42,854 bases of DNA from Rhodothermaceae bacterium Tc-Br11_B2g6_7 (GCA_001564055.1 LKNB01000024.1:1-42854); one strand, 5' to 3'; shown: positions 25,392 to 33,409, counted from the stretch's first letter. The notes: a model not told the origin generated them from the letters alone. Made by a program: numbers and translations.

Positions 25392-26216
25392 ATGCGCGTA
25401 CTCGGTCCATTGCTTGCCGTGTTGTTACTGGCGGCGTGCAGCTCCATTCAGATCGACGAAGCCGACGTCTTTGAGCCGAAGGCGTCCATCACGCCCGAGA
25501 CCTTTAGCCACGAGACCGCGACCCTGGAGGAGGTGACCATCTACTCGGGTCCGGATAGCCTGGCGCTCAATGCCTGGTGGGTAACCCAGCCCGACGCCGA
25601 AGCTACAGTGCTCTTTTTTGGCGGGCAGGGCTTCTACCTCGTGCAGTCGGCGCCCTACGTGGAGGCATTTGCGGAGCTGCCGGTCAACGTGCTAATGGTT
25701 GATTACCGCGGGTACGGAAAGAGCGAGGGGACGCCATCCGTGGATGCATTGAAGCAGGACGCGGGGCAGGCGCTGGCCTACCTGGAGGAGGCGCAGGGCA
25801 TTGCGCCGGCGTCGGTGATTGTGCACGGCCACTCCCTGGGCTCATTCGTCGCGCTTCATCTGGCGGAGGGCCAGGACCTGCGCGGGGTTGTCTTGGAAAA
25901 CCCGGTGACGAATGTGCAGGACTGGTCGCGTAACCTCATTCCGTGGTTTTTGCGGCTGTTTGTGTCGCTGGACTTTTCGGAGGCGCTCCGGGCAGAAAAT
26001 AACACCACCCGCATCCAGTCGCTGGAGCGCCCCCTGCTGATCGTGGCTGGCGCTGAAGACGAAGTCACGCCCCTTTCGATGGCCGATACGCTGTATGAGC
26101 AGGCGCCTGTGGAAGACAAGAGGCTGCTGGTCGTGGACGAAGGCGGGCACAACGGGCTGATGGCGCGACCGTCCGTACGCGATGCCTACCGGGCGTTTAT
26201 CGCCGGCCTGCAGTGA
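25392..26216 (+). CDS. Lipoprotein alpha/beta hydrolase
   Basis: A 274-residue predicted lipid-anchored hydrolase. The signal peptide MRVLGPLLAVLLLAAC ends in lipobox LAAC (Cys16). The alpha/beta-hydrolase core has the strand VLMVDYRGYGKSEG, nucleophile Ser148 in GHSLGS, Asp223 in GAEDEV and His253 in GGHNG, all spaced as in BEM46/BAAT-like serine hydrolases. It should act in the periplasm or at the membrane surface on an ester or similar small substrate; specificity is not readable. I chose ATG 25392; an in-frame TTG nine bases upstream would add three residues. The leader is TTTTGTTTCTG. It lies 100 bp downstream of the SatD pair; whether co-transcribed is unclear. Confidence 0.9.
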   Translation: MRVLGPLLAVLLLAACSSIQIDEADVFEPKASITPETFSHETATLEEVTIYSGPDSLALNAWWVTQPDAEATVLFFGGQGFYLVQSAPYVEAFAELPVNVLMVDYRGYGKSEGTPSVDALKQDAGQALAYLEEAQGIAPASVIVHGHSLGSFVALHLAEGQDLRGVVLENPVTNVQDWSRNLIPWFLRLFVSLDFSEALRAENNTTRIQSLERPLLIVAGAEDEVTPLSMADTLYEQAPVEDKRLLVVDEGGHNGLMARPSVRDAYRAFIAGLQ

Positions 26217-26256
26217 GAACGAGCGCCGCCCCCGCCACCCGCTTGGGTTGACGCGA

Positions 26257-26904
26257 CTACAACGCTTCAAATCGCCAGCCCTCACGTCTCATATCACGAA
26301 GCAGGGGCGGCAGGACAGGCAGGACCGCATCGGCAGCGATGGGATTGTCGTGCAGCACGATGATAGACCCAGGGCGGATAAAGCGCAGCACGTGGTGCCG
26401 CACGCGATTGGCGTCAATCCACGAAAGAAAATCGGCTGGTGCGAGATCCCACATGAGGCACCGCTGGCCGTGCGCCTGGGCGAACTGCAGCATGGTGGGG
26501 GTAAGCTGCCCATATGGTGGGCGAATGAGGGCAGGCTTTGTGCCGGTGATGTTCGCTATGATGTGATTGGTGAGCGCCAGCTCGCGCGTAATTTCCGCCA
26601 CCGGTGTGCGCCACGGTGATGGGTGTGTCAGCGTGTGATTGCCGATCGTGTGACCAGCGCGTGCAATGGCCCGTGCTCGCTCCGGGTACTGCTGCACACT
26701 GCGCCCCACCAGCAGAAAGGTAGCCTTTGCGTCCGCGGCCTCCAGCATGCGAAGGAGTGGATAGGTCAACGTTGCAGACGGTCCATCGTCAAACGTGAGA
26801 TACGCCACACGCTCCGCCGTGGGTACGCGCCAGAGGGCCGCCGGCACCCACGGGGCGATAAGGCGTGGCAGTTGCGTGGCAATGAGTGACGTCAGATCAA
26901 CCAT
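26257..26904 (-). CDS. Polysaccharide deacetylase family protein (NodB domain)
   Basis: A 215-residue carbohydrate esterase family 4 protein. The five NodB motifs are visible: TFDDGP (Asp39, Asp40), GNHTLTH (His90, His94) for metal binding, IRPPYG (Arg128-Gly132), MWDLAPADF and IIVLHDN (His185). It should remove N-acetyl groups from a glycan or glycolipid. No signal peptide is seen, so it may act on a cytoplasmic-side or lipid-linked substrate. The ATG at 26904 overlaps the end of the flippase gene by 8 nt, so the two are translationally coupled. The leader CCTCCTACCTCCG is pyrimidine-rich. The target glycan is unknown. Confidence 0.93.
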   Translation of the reverse strand: MVDLTSLIATQLPRLIAPWVPAALWRVPTAERVAYLTFDDGPSATLTYPLLRMLEAADAKATFLLVGRSVQQYPERARAIARAGHTIGNHTLTHPSPWRTPVAEITRELALTNHIIANITGTKPALIRPPYGQLTPTMLQFAQAHGQRCLMWDLAPADFLSWIDANRVRHHVLRFIRPGSIIVLHDNPIAADAVLPVLPPLLRDMRREGWRFEAL

Positions 26905-27892
26905 CGGAGGTAGGAGGGGAGACCACGGATGATGAGGCCGGAGGAGCGTCAACCCCATCGGGGTGCGCCCGCTGAATCTTCAGAGCGAGCACATAGGGCA
27001 GGCCGAGCAGGGCGGGGACCAGCACGGTGAGCCCGAAGACGACCAGCGAGGCGTTCAGCACGGCTGCGTGGCCCAGCCCCATCCACCCGAAGAAATAGAC
27101 GGCCGCCCCTTCACGAATGCCGAGATCGCCCAATGTGATGGACGGCAGCAGAAACTTGGTCATGAATACCAGCGCAATGCCCGCCAGCGCCGAGGCCGGT
27201 GCCACCTCAGGGATAAACGCCCAGAGCACCAGCAGGAATTGCAGCGCAAAGACCCCATACCGAGCGACCGAATAGCCAATCAGCCAGGCCTGGGCGGATC
27301 CTCGTAGTAGGCGCAGAAACCGGAACGCATACGACAGGCGCCTCCACCGGAGCCGGCCAAGCACCCGCCAGGCCCGTCGAGGAAAGACCAGCCCGAGCAC
27401 CAGTGTCAGCGTCACGCCACCAGCGTATACCGAAGCGACGTATAGCCATATCGGAGCGGAGGGCATGTGCGTTTGCAAAAACCAAAGCAGGGCAGGTACG
27501 CCCGCCACACCGCCCACGGCCACCATGGTTAGGCGCTCAGTAAACGCCGCCGCGCCCAGCGCCCACCGATCACCCGTCGGGATGTAAAACGCACGCCCTG
27601 CCAGTTCCCCCACCTGGGCCGGCGTAAACAGCCCAAGGGCATGTCCGCAGAGGGCCGCCTCACCGCTCGTCCGAACGGATGTACCAGGCGCTACGTGCCG
27701 TACCAACTGGTGCCAAACGCCAACTTCCAGCATCAGATTTACAGGTAGCAGCAGTGCCGCCAGTGCAATCCAGCGCCAGTCGGCCGCGGCGAATGCCGCC
27801 AGCACGGCCTCTACCTCCACCCATGCGACGATGTAGCCTACCACAGCTATCGCCAACATGGACTTCAACACGAGGGGCCAGTGACGAGCCAT
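26897..27892 (-). CDS. Flippase-like integral membrane protein (LPG_synthase_TM/UPF0104)
   Basis: A 331-residue polytopic inner-membrane protein of the lysylphosphatidylglycerol-synthase transmembrane/UPF0104 type. About eight hydrophobic helices are visible, beginning LVLKSMLAIAVVGYIVAWV. Family blocks include GHALGLFTPAQVGELAGRAFY (the conserved xxTPxxxGE loop), FTERLTMVAVGG and LLPSITLGDLGIREGAAVYFFG. No catalytic LPG synthase (GNAT) domain is attached. Relatives are thought to move or retain lipid-linked glycans or phospholipids across the membrane; which is not known here. It is upstream of and overlaps the NodB deacetylase gene, and diverges from purD over a 126-bp gap that should contain both promoters. 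Confidence 0.88.
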   Translation of the reverse strand: MARHWPLVLKSMLAIAVVGYIVAWVEVEAVLAAFAAADWRWIALAALLLPVNLMLEVGVWHQLVRHVAPGTSVRTSGEAALCGHALGLFTPAQVGELAGRAFYIPTGDRWALGAAAFTERLTMVAVGGVAGVPALLWFLQTHMPSAPIWLYVASVYAGGVTLTLVLGLVFPRRAWRVLGRLRWRRLSYAFRFLRLLRGSAQAWLIGYSVARYGVFALQFLLVLWAFIPEVAPASALAGIALVFMTKFLLPSITLGDLGIREGAAVYFFGWMGLGHAAVLNASLVVFGLTVLVPALLGLPYVLALKIQRAHPDGVDAPPASSSVVSPPTSDG

Positions 27893-28018
27893 GCAGCGTA
27901 ATTGGGGAATACGGCGGAGAAACGTGAATCCTGTGGGGAACGTCCGCTACAGTACGAAAGAAAGCGCGCTACGTTGTACCTTGCGGCTCCGATCCCTTCG
28001 ACATCAGCTTGTAACGTT

Positions 28019-29302
28019 ATGCGCATCCTCGTCGTTGGCAGTGGCGGCCGCGAACACGCCCTCGTCTGGGCGCTGGCCCGCAGTCCGCAAGCCCCCACCT
28101 TGTTCACCGCACCCGGTAATCCAGGGACCGCGGCCCTCGGGACGAACGTGCCCATTGAGGCGACGGATGTGGTTGCCCTGCAGGCCTTCGCAGAGAAAGA
28201 GGCCATCGACCTGACCATCGTAGGGCCGGAGCAGCCGCTGGTGGCGGGCATTGTGGACGCCTTTCGGGAGGCGGGCCTGCCCATCGTGGGCCCGACGGCC
28301 GCGGCAGCACGCCTGGAAGGTAGCAAGGCCTTCGCAAAAGACTTCATGGAACGCTACCGTATTCCTACGGCCACGTACCGCACGTTTGAGGGCGATGCGT
28401 TTGACGAGGCGGCTGCCTACGTGCGCGCCGAGGGAGCACCCATTGTGGTAAAGGCCAGTGGACTGGCGGCGGGCAAAGGGGCGCTGGTGTGTGCCACGGA
28501 GGATGAAGCCATTGCGGCGCTCCGGCAAATTATGGTGGACCGCGCCTTCGGCGCTGCGGGGGATCGCGTTGTCATTGAGGAGTTCATGACCGGAGAGGAG
28601 GCCAGCGTGTTTGCGCTGACCGATGGTGAGCATTACGTCGTCACCGTGCCCGCTCAAGATCACAAGCGCGTTGGCGAAGGCGATACGGGACCCAACACGG
28701 GCGGAATGGGCGCCTACGCCCCAGCGCCAATCGTAACCGGTGGCGTCCTCACGCGCGTCTGCCGCGAAATCATCGAACCGACACTGGCCGGCATGGCGGA
28801 AGAGGGGCATCCCTACACGGGCGTTCTGTATTGCGGTCTCATGATTGATGCGGGGCAGCCACGCGTCGTTGAGTTCAATTGCCGGCTGGGCGATCCGGAA
28901 GCGCAGGTCGTACTGCCGTTATTGCAAAATGATTTGGCCGATGTGTTCATGAAAACGGCCGAGGGAAAACTCTCAGGGGTACACCTGCGCATGGGGCAGG
29001 AAGCCGCTGCCTGCGTGGTGATGGCCTCTGGCGGCTATCCTGGAGCCTATGCCACAGGCAAGCCGATCACGGGCCTGGACGATGCGGCTGAGCGCGGGGC
29101 GATGGTCTTTCAGGCGGGTACATCCGTCACCCCTGACGGGCTCGTCACCGACGGCGGACGCGTACTCGGGGTTACAGCACTCGGTCCAACGTTGGAGGCC
29201 GCCCTCGATACCGCCTACGCGGGGGTCGACGCTATTCACTTCGACGGGGCTCAATACCGGACCGACATCGGGCACAAAGGGATGGCTCATCTGCAGTCGT
29301 AA
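28019..29302 (+). CDS. purD: Phosphoribosylamine--glycine ligase (GAR synthetase)
   Basis: Catalyses step two of de novo purine synthesis: phosphoribosylamine + glycine + ATP to GAR. The 427-residue protein begins MRILVVGSGGREHALVWAL (N domain). The ATP-grasp part follows with GSKAFAKDFMERYRIPTATY, PIVVKASGLAAGKGALV, VVIEEFMTGEEASVFAL, DTGPNTGGMGAYAPAP and VVEFNCRLGDPEAQVVLPLL, the last carrying the Mg-binding Glu/Asn/Asp. The C domain ends QYRTDIGHKGM. Start at ATG 28019; the frame is open a further 39 codons upstream with no family similarity. A TAccTTGC element near 27974 is a weak -7 candidate. Monocistronic. Confidence 0.97.
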   Translation: MRILVVGSGGREHALVWALARSPQAPTLFTAPGNPGTAALGTNVPIEATDVVALQAFAEKEAIDLTIVGPEQPLVAGIVDAFREAGLPIVGPTAAAARLEGSKAFAKDFMERYRIPTATYRTFEGDAFDEAAAYVRAEGAPIVVKASGLAAGKGALVCATEDEAIAALRQIMVDRAFGAAGDRVVIEEFMTGEEASVFALTDGEHYVVTVPAQDHKRVGEGDTGPNTGGMGAYAPAPIVTGGVLTRVCREIIEPTLAGMAEEGHPYTGVLYCGLMIDAGQPRVVEFNCRLGDPEAQVVLPLLQNDLADVFMKTAEGKLSGVHLRMGQEAAACVVMASGGYPGAYATGKPITGLDDAAERGAMVFQAGTSVTPDGLVTDGGRVLGVTALGPTLEAALDTAYAGVDAIHFDGAQYRTDIGHKGMAHLQS

Positions 29303-29394
29303 GCTATACTACAGGCGGGCCGGCATCATTATCGCCGATCCGTCACGTGCTGACGCAAACGGCCGATGCGGCAGCACGTTGATGTAGCCCGTTT

Positions 29395-29988
29395 ATGCTT
29401 ATCTGCCCATCACCAACCGTGTCTGCTTTTTCTGCTGTGGGGGCGTGGGGGCGGCACGTGTGGGCCGTGCTTACGCGAGAGGAGGTGCGGTCGCGCCCAG
29501 TGTACGTAGCGTATGCCACCGCAGCCGCGGTCATCCCGGCAAACCTGTTAGCGTTGCTGCTGGCCGCCGGCGCTACGGCGCTTGGCTATCCGCTGGAGGC
29601 CTTTTCCATCCCCGCTACCTATACCTGGGGCAACCTGGCAGCCGATGTATTCCTGGTGTTGCTGTTTGCGCCGATTGTAGAGACCGGCTTGATGGCGCTT
29701 TTCATCTTCATCATGCGCGCCTTCTCCGCACGTGCTGTGTGGCTCATCGGCATCACCGCGCTGGTGTTTGGACTCAGCCACAGCATCCTCGGCGACACCC
29801 TCGCCAAGCAGATCGGTCACGCGGTGCCCACGATGTGGGCGTTTGCCGTCTACGCGGGCGTCTACCTCGTCTGGAGCAGGGGCGAGCACGATGCGACCAT
29901 GGGCTACACCATGGCCACGCTGACGCATGCCTGCTACAACCTTGTCCCGGTGGGGGTGCGCCTCATCGGAAGCCAGGTGGTCGGCTAA
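29395..29988 (+). CDS. CPBP-family (CAAX/Rce1-like) intramembrane protease homologue
   Basis: A 197-residue polytopic membrane protein. The catalytic quartet of CPBP glutamic-type intramembrane proteases is visible: Glu96 in APIVETGLM, His129 in VFGLSHS, His178 and Asn182 in LTHACYN. The spacings (33 residues Glu to first His, four His to Asn) match those I recall for archaeal Rce1. The usual EExxxR motif is degenerate: its second Glu is Thr97 and its Arg is replaced. The protein is therefore a plausible but divergent protease. Bacterial relatives act in peptide maturation or immunity in some species; no partner is seen here. ATG 29395 is the only sensible start. Confidence 0.72.
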   Translation: MLICPSPTVSAFSAVGAWGRHVWAVLTREEVRSRPVYVAYATAAAVIPANLLALLLAAGATALGYPLEAFSIPATYTWGNLAADVFLVLLFAPIVETGLMALFIFIMRAFSARAVWLIGITALVFGLSHSILGDTLAKQIGHAVPTMWAFAVYAGVYLVWSRGEHDATMGYTMATLTHACYNLVPVGVRLIGSQVVG

Positions 29989-30065
29989 TGGGGTGGTCGT
30001 CCACGTGCGATTACGTCCCTGTTTCACGATTGTCTGGGAATCTGCAGGCCGTTCCTAACGTACGT

Positions 30066-30101
30066 AGCACGTACCATCTATTTGTTATTGATAGACGTGC
30101 T
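30066..30101. other. Interrupted inverted repeat ending 2 nt before a start codon
   Basis: AGCACG (30066-30071) and TCTAT (30077-30081) can pair with ATAGA (30091-30095) and CGTGCT (30096-30101), leaving a 5-nt bulge and a 9-nt AT-rich loop. It could be an operator for, or a translation-blocking hairpin of, the downstream zinc-ribbon/TPR gene. Confidence 0.3.
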
Positions 30102-30103
30102 GT

Positions 30104-31192
30104 ATGCCTGATTCATCTCCTCAAACGTGTCCTGAATGTGGCGCCCGTGTGGCCGCTGATGCAAACCAGTGTGATCTCTGCGGCGCCGAACTGGCGTCCA
30201 CAGCGCAGCACGCGGCCGACGCCCCTGACGCGCAGCCTGCAGCCGAGCAGGCGAATGCACCCGGCGTTCGGCCCGTAGAGGCAGCGCTGCCCCGTGGGCA
30301 GGCCTCAGAAGCCGACTCCGCCCCGCATACCGACGGTGAAGCTTCCGAGGGTAGCTCCAATGCGGCCACGCAGCTGGGGCTAATCATTGGGATCGCGGCC
30401 ATGCTGGTGGTGGCGTTGTTTTTCATTACCAACCTGAGCAAGGACCTCAGCGCACCCGTCACGCCGGTACCGGTCGATAATGAGAACGCACTCACTGAAC
30501 GGCCGGGTGCCGTCGGGGAAGATCCAGACACGGACCGGCCCTCCATCTTCGAGCGGCTGGCCGCTGACGAGTCAGACCTGCCCGTAGGAGTGGCTTCTAC
30601 CGTAGATTCGCTTGATCGTGTAATTGATACGACCGATGGGGAGGCGGCACAGCAGGCCCGCCGGCAAAAAGTTGACCTGCTGATTGGGGTTGGGCGGATG
30701 GACCATGCCGCAGTTACCCAGCGAGCGCTGGCGCTGGAGGAAGGCAGCCCTGAGGCGTGGCGCCGGACGGGCGACCTCTTTTACGAGTGGATGGGCCGCA
30801 TGACGGAGGGGCCGGAGCGGGTGGAGGTCGCGGAAGCGTCAATCGCCGCCTACGAACGCGTGCTCGCGGAAACGCCCGACAACTTGGACGTCCGTGCCGA
30901 TCTGGCCACGGCTTTGCTCGAAACGAATGAGCCCATGCAGGGTGTGGAAGAGATCCAGCGGGTGCTTGACGCCGATCCAGACCATCTCCAGGCGCGGTTT
31001 AACTACGGTATCATGCTCGCCATGATCGGGCGTACCGATGCATCTATTGAGCAGTTTGAGCACGCCCAGCGCATTGTAGGGGAGGGGTCACCGTTCTACC
31101 GGCAGGCCGAGCAGATCATAGCCGAGTTACGTGAGAACGAGGGGCAGCCGATGCCCGGTGGGGAGCGACTGCGGGGCGATGGGTTTGATTAA
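30104..31192 (+). CDS. Zinc-ribbon, single-TM, TPR-repeat protein
   Basis: A 362-residue inner-membrane protein. The N-terminus is a cytosolic zinc ribbon (CPEC at 9-12 and CDLC at 23-26). An Ala/Pro/Glu-rich low-complexity linker is followed by one membrane helix (~90-110, LGLIIGIAAMLVVALFFIT), placing the rest in the periplasm. The C-terminal part (~165-345) is helical with at least three tetratricopeptide-type repeats (AYERVLAETPDNLDVRADLATALLE, RVLDADPDHLQARFNYGIML and the next). TPR domains bind other proteins, so this may be a scaffold linking a cytosolic ligand to periplasmic partners (inference). No family name is recognised. A hairpin lies immediately upstream. Confidence 0.78.
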   Translation: MPDSSPQTCPECGARVAADANQCDLCGAELASTAQHAADAPDAQPAAEQANAPGVRPVEAALPRGQASEADSAPHTDGEASEGSSNAATQLGLIIGIAAMLVVALFFITNLSKDLSAPVTPVPVDNENALTERPGAVGEDPDTDRPSIFERLAADESDLPVGVASTVDSLDRVIDTTDGEAAQQARRQKVDLLIGVGRMDHAAVTQRALALEEGSPEAWRRTGDLFYEWMGRMTEGPERVEVAEASIAAYERVLAETPDNLDVRADLATALLETNEPMQGVEEIQRVLDADPDHLQARFNYGIMLAMIGRTDASIEQFEHAQRIVGEGSPFYRQAEQIIAELRENEGQPMPGGERLRGDGFD

Positions 31193-31242
31193 GTGTAGCT
31201 GAGCGCTCTACCGCCGGCCGCGGGTGCGTCTACAGCATCACC

Positions 31243-31282
31243 AAAAAAAACGCCTCCTCGGCACGGGGCCAAGGAGGCGTTA
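31243..31282 (-). terminator. Rho-independent terminator of ssrA
   Basis: On the minus strand AACGCCTCCTTGG pairs with CCGAGGAGGCGTT around a GC-rich loop and runs straight into an eight-T tract. It lies just downstream of the mature tmRNA 3' end. In the plus direction it may also help end the zinc-ribbon/TPR transcript. Confidence 0.85.
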
Positions 31283-31302
31283 TACGTACTGCTGTATGTC
31301 AC

Positions 31303-31664
31303 TGGTGGAGATGGCGGGAATCGAACCCGCGTCCGAGTAGTCGAACATTCAGCCACCTACATGCTTAGATGGCCTTTTTATTGTCGTCTGCACCTGAAGC
31401 TGGCCATCGTAGCCAGGCACAAACCAAGATTGAGAAGGTTCACTTGCTATGCTCAATCGGCACACAGCAGGCTATTCCGTCTAAGTCGATGTCTTATAAC
31501 CACCAACGGACAGGTAGGCTATAAGACAGATGGGGCTTTACGCCGCCATCGCGTACGAGTAATCGTCCGCAGTTACGGTTTTTTGGCGAGATTTACGAGC
31601 CAGCCAAAGAGGCTCGACATGCAGACTGATGCGCGATGCTACCCGTCGAAGCCGTGACATCCCC
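31303..31664 (-). ncRNA. ssrA: tmRNA (trans-translation RNA)
   Basis: Rescues stalled ribosomes with SmpB. The 362-nt RNA starts GGGGATGTCACGGCTTCGAC and ends with the TTCGATTCCCGCC T-loop arm, ATCTCC and an encoded CCA. Its 5' GGGGAUG pairs with 3' CAUCUCC to make the acceptor stem. The tag frame (31538-31570, minus strand) reads ADDYSYAMAA then TAA, with GCG as the resume codon. The hydrophobic AMAA end fits ClpXP/tail-specific protease degradation signals. As I recall this tag is the one of Salinibacter ruber. One-piece (not permuted) type. Its terminator is at 31243-31282. Confidence 0.97.
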
Positions 31665-31750
31665 AGTATGTAAAGAACATCCCCCCGTTAGAGGGACCCA
31701 ATACAATGGGCAATACAGGGGCTTGTTCCGGAGCGTGTTGCCGGACGGCA

Positions 31751-32566
31751 TCAGGAGGAGTCGGCGGGTGTTTCCGACGTTTCGGGCGCGCCCATAGTGC
31801 GCTGCAGGAACTCGAGCGTGATATCGTTGAAGTTGCCGGGGTGCTCAATCATCGGGGCATGCCCGCAGTGGTCAATGAACCGGAGCTCGGCGTTGCCCAG
31901 CCGCGACTGAAACTCGTGAGCCACATCAGGTGGCGTGATCTCGTCGTTGGCGCCCCAGATCAGCAGTGTAGGCGCATCAATCCGGCTGAGGCTTTCGGTG
32001 ACGGTTTCTGATTGCGCCGACCGCGCCATCTTCAGCAGGCGAAGGGCCCGTTTGCGGTTATTGACGAGGGCCAGCATTTCGTCGACCAGTTCATCGGTGG
32101 CGTGGGCCGGGTCGTAAAACGTCCGCGCGGCGCGCTCGCGGATGAACTCCCGATCACGCCGGCGCAAGGTTGAGGTGCCCATGTCAACTTCGTAAATGCC
32201 GGAAGCTCCGGCGAGCACGAGGGCCGCCACATCCTCAGGCCGTTGCAGCGCCAGAAGTAACGCGACGTGCCCACCCAGCGAGTTGCCTATCAACACCGTA
32301 GGACGGAGGTCCAGCTGGTCGATGAAGTTTGCCACGTACGTGACCAGGCCATCCACGTTGGTTTGCAGCATCGGTAGGTTGTAGACGGGAAGAACCGGGG
32401 CATACACCCGAAACCCATGCTTGGCAAGGCACGCGATGGTGGTGCTCCAGTTTGACAGGTCGCCGAGCATCCCATGGAGCAAGACAACATCAGGGCGATC
32501 TGTCTCTGGGCCTTCAGCGATGTACTCAAATCCGTGTGCTTCCTGAAGCACAAAGGGCGTAGACAT
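31751..32566 (-). CDS. Cytosolic alpha/beta hydrolase
   Basis: A 271-residue alpha/beta-hydrolase-fold enzyme with no signal peptide. The core has VVLLHGMLGDLSNW (oxyanion loop), nucleophile Ser97 in GNSLGG, Asp208 in GANDEITP and His236 in HCGHAP. A helical cap lies at ~125-185. This pattern is shared by many carboxylesterases and C-C hydrolases (MhpC-like), so the substrate cannot be named. The C-terminus ends in a Glu/Thr/Ser/Pro tail. I chose ATG 32566 because the upstream open stretch is not conserved in character; ATG 32581 is a possible alternative. The gene is separated from tmRNA by 86 bp and diverges from the small ribosomal protein. Confidence 0.9.
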   Translation of the reverse strand: MSTPFVLQEAHGFEYIAEGPETDRPDVVLLHGMLGDLSNWSTTIACLAKHGFRVYAPVLPVYNLPMLQTNVDGLVTYVANFIDQLDLRPTVLIGNSLGGHVALLLALQRPEDVAALVLAGASGIYEVDMGTSTLRRRDREFIRERAARTFYDPAHATDELVDEMLALVNNRKRALRLLKMARSAQSETVTESLSRIDAPTLLIWGANDEITPPDVAHEFQSRLGNAELRFIDHCGHAPMIEHPGNFNDITLEFLQRTMGAPETSETPADSS

Positions 32567-32700
32567 AGATTGTAGCTGCATTCGTATCAGTGCGGGCATG
32601 CGCGGTACGTGTGGGGTGCGCCGTAAGATAGGGGCAGGCATACGACAAAGCCAAAAAAATCCCCAATCCGGCTGAAAACCCACACGCAACGCTATGGGAA

Positions 32701-32718
32701 ACCCATTTCGTAATGGGT
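32701..32718. other. Small stem-loop upstream of the 30-residue ribosomal protein gene
   Basis: ACCCATT pairs with AATGGGT around a TCGT tetraloop, 75 nt before the ATG at 32794. No T tract follows. It may be part of a leader, but nothing else supports a riboregulator. The rest of 32567-32793 shows no gene. Confidence 0.3.
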
Positions 32719-32793
32719 GTGTTGCATCCTGATAGTGTCAGCGTCGCCATACATCCCAGGCGACCAACCGCTCATCCGATTATTTTGTGGCCT

Positions 32794-32886
32794 ATGCCTT
32801 CTGGACGTAAACGTAAACGTAAAAAGATTTCGACCCATAAGCGCAAGAAGCGCCTGCGCAAAAACCGGCACAAGAAGAAGAAATAA
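32794..32886 (+). CDS. AURKAIP1/COX24-type small ribosomal-subunit protein (30 aa)
   Basis: A 30-residue, extremely basic peptide: it starts MPSGRKRKRKKISTHKRKKR and ends in a run of Lys, with 20 or more Lys/Arg in total. The KRKKISTHKRKKRLRKNRHKKK core matches the AURKAIP1/COX24 domain, the bacterial counterpart of mitochondrial mS38 (bS22-like in other phyla). It should bind rRNA on the small subunit. It is followed at once by a strong terminator and so forms its own unit. The ATG follows TTTTGTGGCCT without a Shine-Dalgarno. Genes this short are often missed by gene finders. The ribosomal role rests on the family, not on this sequence alone. Confidence 0.85.
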   Translation: MPSGRKRKRKKISTHKRKKRLRKNRHKKKK

Positions 32887-32913
32887 GTCCTTTTCCTGTG
32901 TGCGCTTGAGGTT

Positions 32914-32952
32914 GCAAAAGCTGCGGTCGGGTTGCCGGCGGCGGCTTTTTGC
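32914..32952 (+). terminator. Rho-independent terminator after the small ribosomal protein gene
   Basis: GCAAAAGCTGCGGTCGG pairs with CCGGCGGCGGCTTTTTGC (two G-T pairs, one mismatch, one bulge) around a 4-nt loop. The TTTTT is part of the descending arm. It begins 28 nt after the stop. Confidence 0.75.
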
Positions 32953-33085
32953 GTTTGAAGCAGCGTCCGCCCATGATTCTTGTGTTTTTCCCAATTCTCT
33001 GCAGTGGAGCATTCGCCCTTCTCCTGTAGACTTGTATCTTTACCATGCGTCGCTCGCGTGCGTCCGTTTACTTATCTGTCCGCTC

Positions 33086-33409
33086 ATGAAAGAGTACACC
33101 GTCAAAGACCTACTGCAGACTGCGCTGTGGGCCGGGGCCCTGGGCTCCCTCTCGGGTTTCGTTGTGGGATTGTTGGTCGCCCCGTTTGAGGGCGAGAAAA
33201 TGCGCCGAAGCATTTCCTACCGGCTCGAGCAGTGGGGGGGCGATGTGCTGCGGTTCTCTGGTCGCCTGCAGACGCCGGGCGCTGCCACGGACGGCCCGGG
33301 TACCAGCGAAGCGCTCGTCGCCGACGCTGAGGAACGCGCCGAGCGCATCCGCGCAGACATTGATGCTATTCTCGGCCGCATGCGCGAGCGTGAAACCTCG
33401 TCCTCCTGA
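33086..33409 (+). CDS. YtxH-like membrane-anchored helical protein
   Basis: A 107-residue protein with one N-terminal membrane helix (LLQTALWAGALGSLSGFVVG, from ~9) followed by LLVAPFEGEKMRRSI. That block is the signature of YtxH/gas-vesicle-like small proteins, where the helix is followed by an AP..G..xR motif. The rest is an amphipathic helix rich in Glu, Arg and Ala (EALVADAEERAERIRADIDA). These proteins are general-stress-associated in Bacillus but their role is unknown. A TATCTTTA element (five of six positions of the -7 consensus) lies about 50 nt upstream. The open frame extends far upstream, but ATG 33086 places the membrane helix at the N-terminus. Confidence 0.8.
   Translation: MKEYTVKDLLQTALWAGALGSLSGFVVGLLVAPFEGEKMRRSISYRLEQWGGDVLRFSGRLQTPGAATDGPGTSEALVADAEERAERIRADIDAILGRMRERETSSS

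Noticed and set aside
31303-31380. tRNA-like T-arm and acceptor end considered as a tRNA gene
   Set aside because: The matching 5' acceptor strand is ~350 nt away and a tag reading frame lies between; this is tmRNA.
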